A stretch of 64,000 nt of DNA from Ktedonobacteria bacterium brp13. GTDB lineage: Bacteria > Chloroflexota > Ktedonobacteria > Ktedonobacterales > Ktedonobacteraceae. Numbering within the stretch: position 1 is the first letter of the stretch; every line of letters begins with the position of its first letter. This document shows, piece after piece, positions 61,197 through 64,000 of the stretch. The notes under the pieces are model-generated. The model searched no databases and was not told the origin of the DNA. It was given only the letters and a program-made list of their open reading frames with translations. The stretch is from contig AP024096.1 of NCBI GenBank assembly GCA_015099395.1, forward strand, positions 930,001 to 994,000, written 5' to 3'. The translations under genes were made by a program, and so were the position numbers.

Positions 61197-62732
61197 GTGG
61201 AGAAGCAGATGGATCTTATTCCTCAAGAGGCAGAGGTGGATGAGCTGTTTAAGATTGAGCGGCGTGGTATGGAGCCGGTGCTGGAAGCTGAACGTCATGG
61301 TGCGCCGCGTGAGTTGGCTTTTGTGTGGGCCGGTGCGATGGTAAATTATGTCTCACTGTTGACCGGTGCTCTGGTCATTGGTGCGCCACTTGTGGTGGGT
61401 GTGAGTGGAGGACAGTTAGGGTTATTGGATTGTGCTGTGGCTATTATTGTTGGAGCGGGACTGGCCGCACTCCTGCATGGGCTGTTGAGTGTAACGGGGG
61501 CACGCACTGGTACGCCTCAGATGATCTTTGCGCGTGGTGTCTTTGGGCACCGGGGTGCCTATCCTGCTGCTGCACTCACATGGCTGATGGCGACCGGCTG
61601 GTTCGCTGTAGATTGTATCATTGGCGGCTGGGCACTGGTCCAACTGCTTGGGATCTTTGGGGTCGCGAAGACAACCGGTGTGGCTCTCGGTGCGATTACC
61701 CTGGTCCTGCTGGCATCGGTCGTAGTCGCGACGTACGGACATCAGACGATACATGTCTTTGAAAAGTATGGCTCGATGGTCTTTGTCGCTTTTTGTGTGC
61801 TCCTCTTTGTGTTCCTGTTACCGAAGATGCATTGGGGGCTGGCTACCACTGTGCATGGCTGGCCGCGCCTGAGTGCCCTGGTGGTCGGTGGTAGCTTCAT
61901 CTATGCGCTGGTCGCCTCATGGATACCTTTCGCCTCAGATTACTCGCGTTATATGCCGCGTCAGGCCTCGGCGCGTCGGATTGCCTGGTGGTCGGGTCTG
62001 GGTATCGGTCTGCCGACCGCCGTGTTGGGGATATTTGGGGTTGCGCTCTATACGATCAATCCGGCTAATCCAGACCTGTTGAGCACCATTGCAGCGGCCA
62101 GTCCTCCCTGGTTGACGGTTCCGTTCTTGCTCTTTGTCGTGCTAGGGGAGATCTGGGCTAACTACTTTGATGTCTACACTGCTGGACTGGTTGCGTTGGC
62201 GATGGACATCCCTCTGCGGCGCTGGCTTTCAGCCTTGCTGTGTGGCATTGTTGGTGGAGCCTGTATGTATGGTATTGCGCTCTTCTCGCGTTTTAATCAG
62301 GCACAGACATATACTAATCTTACGACCAATTTTTTAGGCTTCTATACCGATTTCTTGTTACTGACCTATCTGTGGGTTCCGGCCTGGGCTGCCGTTTTGC
62401 TTATTGATTTCTTTATTTTTCGGCGTGGGGATTATGTCGCTGATCAGTTGACAGCCGGACGTGGTGGTCTGTACTGGTATCGTCAGGGGGTCTTCTGGCG
62501 TGCTGTAATTGCATGGCTCGTGGGTGTCGTTGTGACGATACCGTTTATTGGCTCGGCAACTTTACCCTGGTTGGCTACGCCCTGGCAGGGTCCGTTCGCT
62601 CGCCTGCTGGGTGGCATGGATTTAAGCGGTATTATCGGTGCCGTAGTGAGTGGCGTACTCTATTATCTGCTGGCCCATGGGTATTTCCGCCAGCATGCTC
62701 GTGCTAGCTATATTGATAGTCTGGAGGGATAA
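61197..62732 (+). CDS. cytX: NCS1 family transporter, thiamine-precursor (CytX-like)
   Basis: A 511-residue membrane carrier of the nucleobase-cation-symport-1 family with about 12 segments. LAFVWAGAMVNYVSLLTGAL, RTGTPQMIFARGVFGHRGAY and SDYSRYMPRQAS match the cytosine/allantoin/HMP carriers. Regulation by a TPP riboswitch and linkage to thiD and thiM argue for uptake of hydroxymethylpyrimidine. Start GTG at 61197 follows AAGGAGG at ideal spacing; ATG at 61209 is also possible. A longer frame upstream reads through the riboswitch terminator and is not used. Confidence 0.88.
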   Translation: MEKQMDLIPQEAEVDELFKIERRGMEPVLEAERHGAPRELAFVWAGAMVNYVSLLTGALVIGAPLVVGVSGGQLGLLDCAVAIIVGAGLAALLHGLLSVTGARTGTPQMIFARGVFGHRGAYPAAALTWLMATGWFAVDCIIGGWALVQLLGIFGVAKTTGVALGAITLVLLASVVVATYGHQTIHVFEKYGSMVFVAFCVLLFVFLLPKMHWGLATTVHGWPRLSALVVGGSFIYALVASWIPFASDYSRYMPRQASARRIAWWSGLGIGLPTAVLGIFGVALYTINPANPDLLSTIAAASPPWLTVPFLLFVVLGEIWANYFDVYTAGLVALAMDIPLRRWLSALLCGIVGGACMYGIALFSRFNQAQTYTNLTTNFLGFYTDFLLLTYLWVPAWAAVLLIDFFIFRRGDYVADQLTAGRGGLYWYRQGVFWRAVIAWLVGVVVTIPFIGSATLPWLATPWQGPFARLLGGMDLSGIIGAVVSGVLYYLLAHGYFRQHARASYIDSLEG

Positions 62733-62735
62733 GAC

Positions 62736-63605
62736 GTGATAAATTATCAAGCTCTCAAGGATGATCATGTGCCACGTGCACTGACAATCGCCGGATCAGA
62801 TTCGGGGGCAGGTGCTGGCATTCAGGCCGATCTCAAGACCTTTGCAGCTCTGGGGACATATGGCCTTTCGGTGATTACAGCGGTGACGGCGCAGAATACG
62901 CTGACAGTTGTAAGCGCGCAGGATATTGCTACTGATATGATTGTTGCACAGATTGATGCTGTCATGGCTGATATCGGTGCAGATGTTGCGAAGACCGGGA
63001 TGCTTGCGAGTCCGGAGATTATTGAGGTGGTGAGTGAGCGTGCGAGCTATTGGGGGTTGCGTCTGGTGGTAGATCCTGTGATGGTGGCTAAGGGTGGCGC
63101 AGTGCTGTTGCGTCCAGAGGCAGTAAGCCAGTTGCGTACTCAACTTCTACCGCTGGCGGAGGTTGTGACACCGAATCTGCCAGAGGCTGAGGTCCTGGTT
63201 GATCGTGAGTTGCGTACGACATCGCAATTGCGGGATGCTGCGCGTGCGATATATGACATGGGTCCGCGTTATGTCGTTATTAAGGGCGGTCATCGGATTG
63301 GTGCCCCCATCGATATTCTTTACGATGGTCACGACATTATAGAGTTGGAGGCAGAGCGAATAGAGACGGTGCATACCCACGGGACCGGCTGTACTTTTTC
63401 AGCCGCAATCACAGCTTTTATGGCGCGTAAGTTGCCCGTGACGCTGGCGATACAATATGCCAAGCGCTATATTACTGGTGCTATCTTGCACGCCCCTGGT
63501 ATAGGGCATGGGCATGGTCCAACCGATCATTTCTGGCTCTGGTCCAGAGACAATCTCGATCCTGTCGCGGCGATCTTGCAGGCCGAGAATGCGCGTGAGG
63601 AATAA
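62736..63605 (+). CDS. thiD: Hydroxymethylpyrimidine (phosphate) kinase
   Basis: A 289-residue ribokinase-family kinase phosphorylating HMP and HMP-P to HMP-PP. The signature TIAGSDSGAGAGIQADLKTF is near residue 18, GMLASPEIIE and VDPVMVAKGG follow, and the anion-hole motif THGTGCTFSAAI holds the catalytic Asp/Cys region. Start GTG at 62736 has GGAGGGA upstream and begins three bases after the transporter stop, so it is in the same riboswitch-controlled operon. Full length. Confidence 0.94.
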   Translation: MINYQALKDDHVPRALTIAGSDSGAGAGIQADLKTFAALGTYGLSVITAVTAQNTLTVVSAQDIATDMIVAQIDAVMADIGADVAKTGMLASPEIIEVVSERASYWGLRLVVDPVMVAKGGAVLLRPEAVSQLRTQLLPLAEVVTPNLPEAEVLVDRELRTTSQLRDAARAIYDMGPRYVVIKGGHRIGAPIDILYDGHDIIELEAERIETVHTHGTGCTFSAAITAFMARKLPVTLAIQYAKRYITGAILHAPGIGHGHGPTDHFWLWSRDNLDPVAAILQAENAREE

Positions 63606-63622
63606 GGAGCAGCAGAGAGCGG

Positions 63623-63679
63623 ACATTTTAGCTTCAAGACGCAGATATGTTTAGATTTGAAGCGCTGTCGTTAAAATGT
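63623..63679 (+). other. Bulged hairpin between thiD and thiM
   Basis: ACATTTTA plus GCTTCAA (63623-63637) pairs with TTGAAGC (63657-63663) and TAAAATGT (63672-63679), with an 8-base bulge. It lies 66 bp before the thiM start and may tune expression. Confidence 0.45.
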
Positions 63680-63745
63680 TATATTCGAAGCAGAAAAGCG
63701 AAAGATAGTTAAAAAGGAATAGTGTAAGCACGAGGAGTTTATTGT

Positions 63746-64000
63746 ATGAGTGATCAATCTCCCGCTAGCGCTGAGCTCTTGACGCGTATTCGAGAGCGCA
63801 AACCATTAATTCACCATATAACCAATATTGTTGTCGCAAACGATACCGCAAATATCACGCTGGCAATAGGAGCCTTACCGGTGATGGCTCCTGCTAAAGA
63901 GGAAGTGGAGGAGATGGTGGGGCTTGCCAGCGCCCTGGTGCTCAATATTGGCACACTCACTGAAGAGTTAATTGAAGCAATGTTACGTGCAGGCAAGCGG
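63746..64000 (+). CDS. thiM: Hydroxyethylthiazole kinase (5' part)
   Basis: The first 85 codons, cut off by the window end. [20 protein letters not shown] and the Met/Pro-rich [12 protein letters not shown] match the start of ThiM, which phosphorylates the thiazole precursor. The Cys/Thr of the active site would lie downstream. Start ATG at 63746 follows GAGGAG. The canonical ThiM helix HNITNYVVxNxTAN is mostly preserved. With cytX and thiD it gives pyrimidine and thiazole salvage under one riboswitch. Confidence 0.92.
   Translation, partial: MSDQSPASAELLTRIRERKPLIHHITNIVVANDTANITLAIGALPVMAPAKEEVEEMVGLASALVLNIGTLTEELIEAMLRAGKR

Overview
The window looks like a chromosome segment from a spore-forming, filamentous Chloroflexota bacterium, most likely class Ktedonobacteria. 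This is inferred, not proven. The clues are Ser/Thr kinases, STAND ATPases, PadR-linked membrane proteins and a WXG100/EccC secretion locus beside a valS carrying an archaeal-like motif under a T-box. No rRNA, tRNA, CRISPR array, phage or complete insertion sequence was found.

Layout. 1-8 kb: a P-loop nucleotide kinase between two near-identical 99-bp direct repeats, a general-stress-like protein with a hexapeptide-repeat tail, a decayed quinone oxidoreductase, a DUF1611 protein, an SDR, an M19 dipeptidase, and small proteins. 8-17 kb: a T-box leader and valyl-tRNA synthetase, a PadR regulator with a membrane partner, an ABC-2 exporter, a membrane protein, a DnaQ-like exonuclease and an SDR. 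18-26 kb: a sugar-type ABC importer (lipoprotein plus two permeases, no ATPase), TetR, asparagine synthetase and a WYL regulator. 26-35 kb: an asymmetric heterodimeric ABC exporter, then a peptide-type ABC importer (lipoprotein plus two permeases, again no ATPase). 35-49 kb: UPF0303, GNAT, an XRE/NB-ARC/TPR protein, a decayed histidine kinase, SRPBCC, an APH-like kinase, SDR, Nudix, purA with a TrmB regulator, an AAC(3)-like acetyltransferase, and several tiny Cys-rich proteins, two of which are paralogues.

49-60.8 kb holds the most distinctive locus. A minus-strand group encodes a transmembrane TIR-like protein, a WXG100 protein, a YukD/EccD-type ubiquitin-fold protein, a three-ATPase EccC and a transmembrane Ser/Thr kinase with an external peptidoglycan-binding domain. 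A divergent plus-strand operon encodes a VWA protein, a PP2C phosphatase and a divergent kinase, which is the composition of a TerY-P triad. Two related copies of a roughly 60-bp sequence sit just outside the two ends of this locus. I read it as a reduced type VII secretion module wired to its own phosphorylation circuit.

60.9-64 kb: a TPP riboswitch with a transcription terminator leads a thiamine salvage operon (NCS1/CytX-type transporter, thiD, thiM; thiM runs off the window end).

Regulation visible in the sequence includes the T-box, the TPP riboswitch, sigma70-type promoters with overlapping palindromes for tetR and the TrmB gene, hairpins just after both solute-binding-protein genes, and an unexplained 11-bp-phased heptamer array upstream of the peptide importer.
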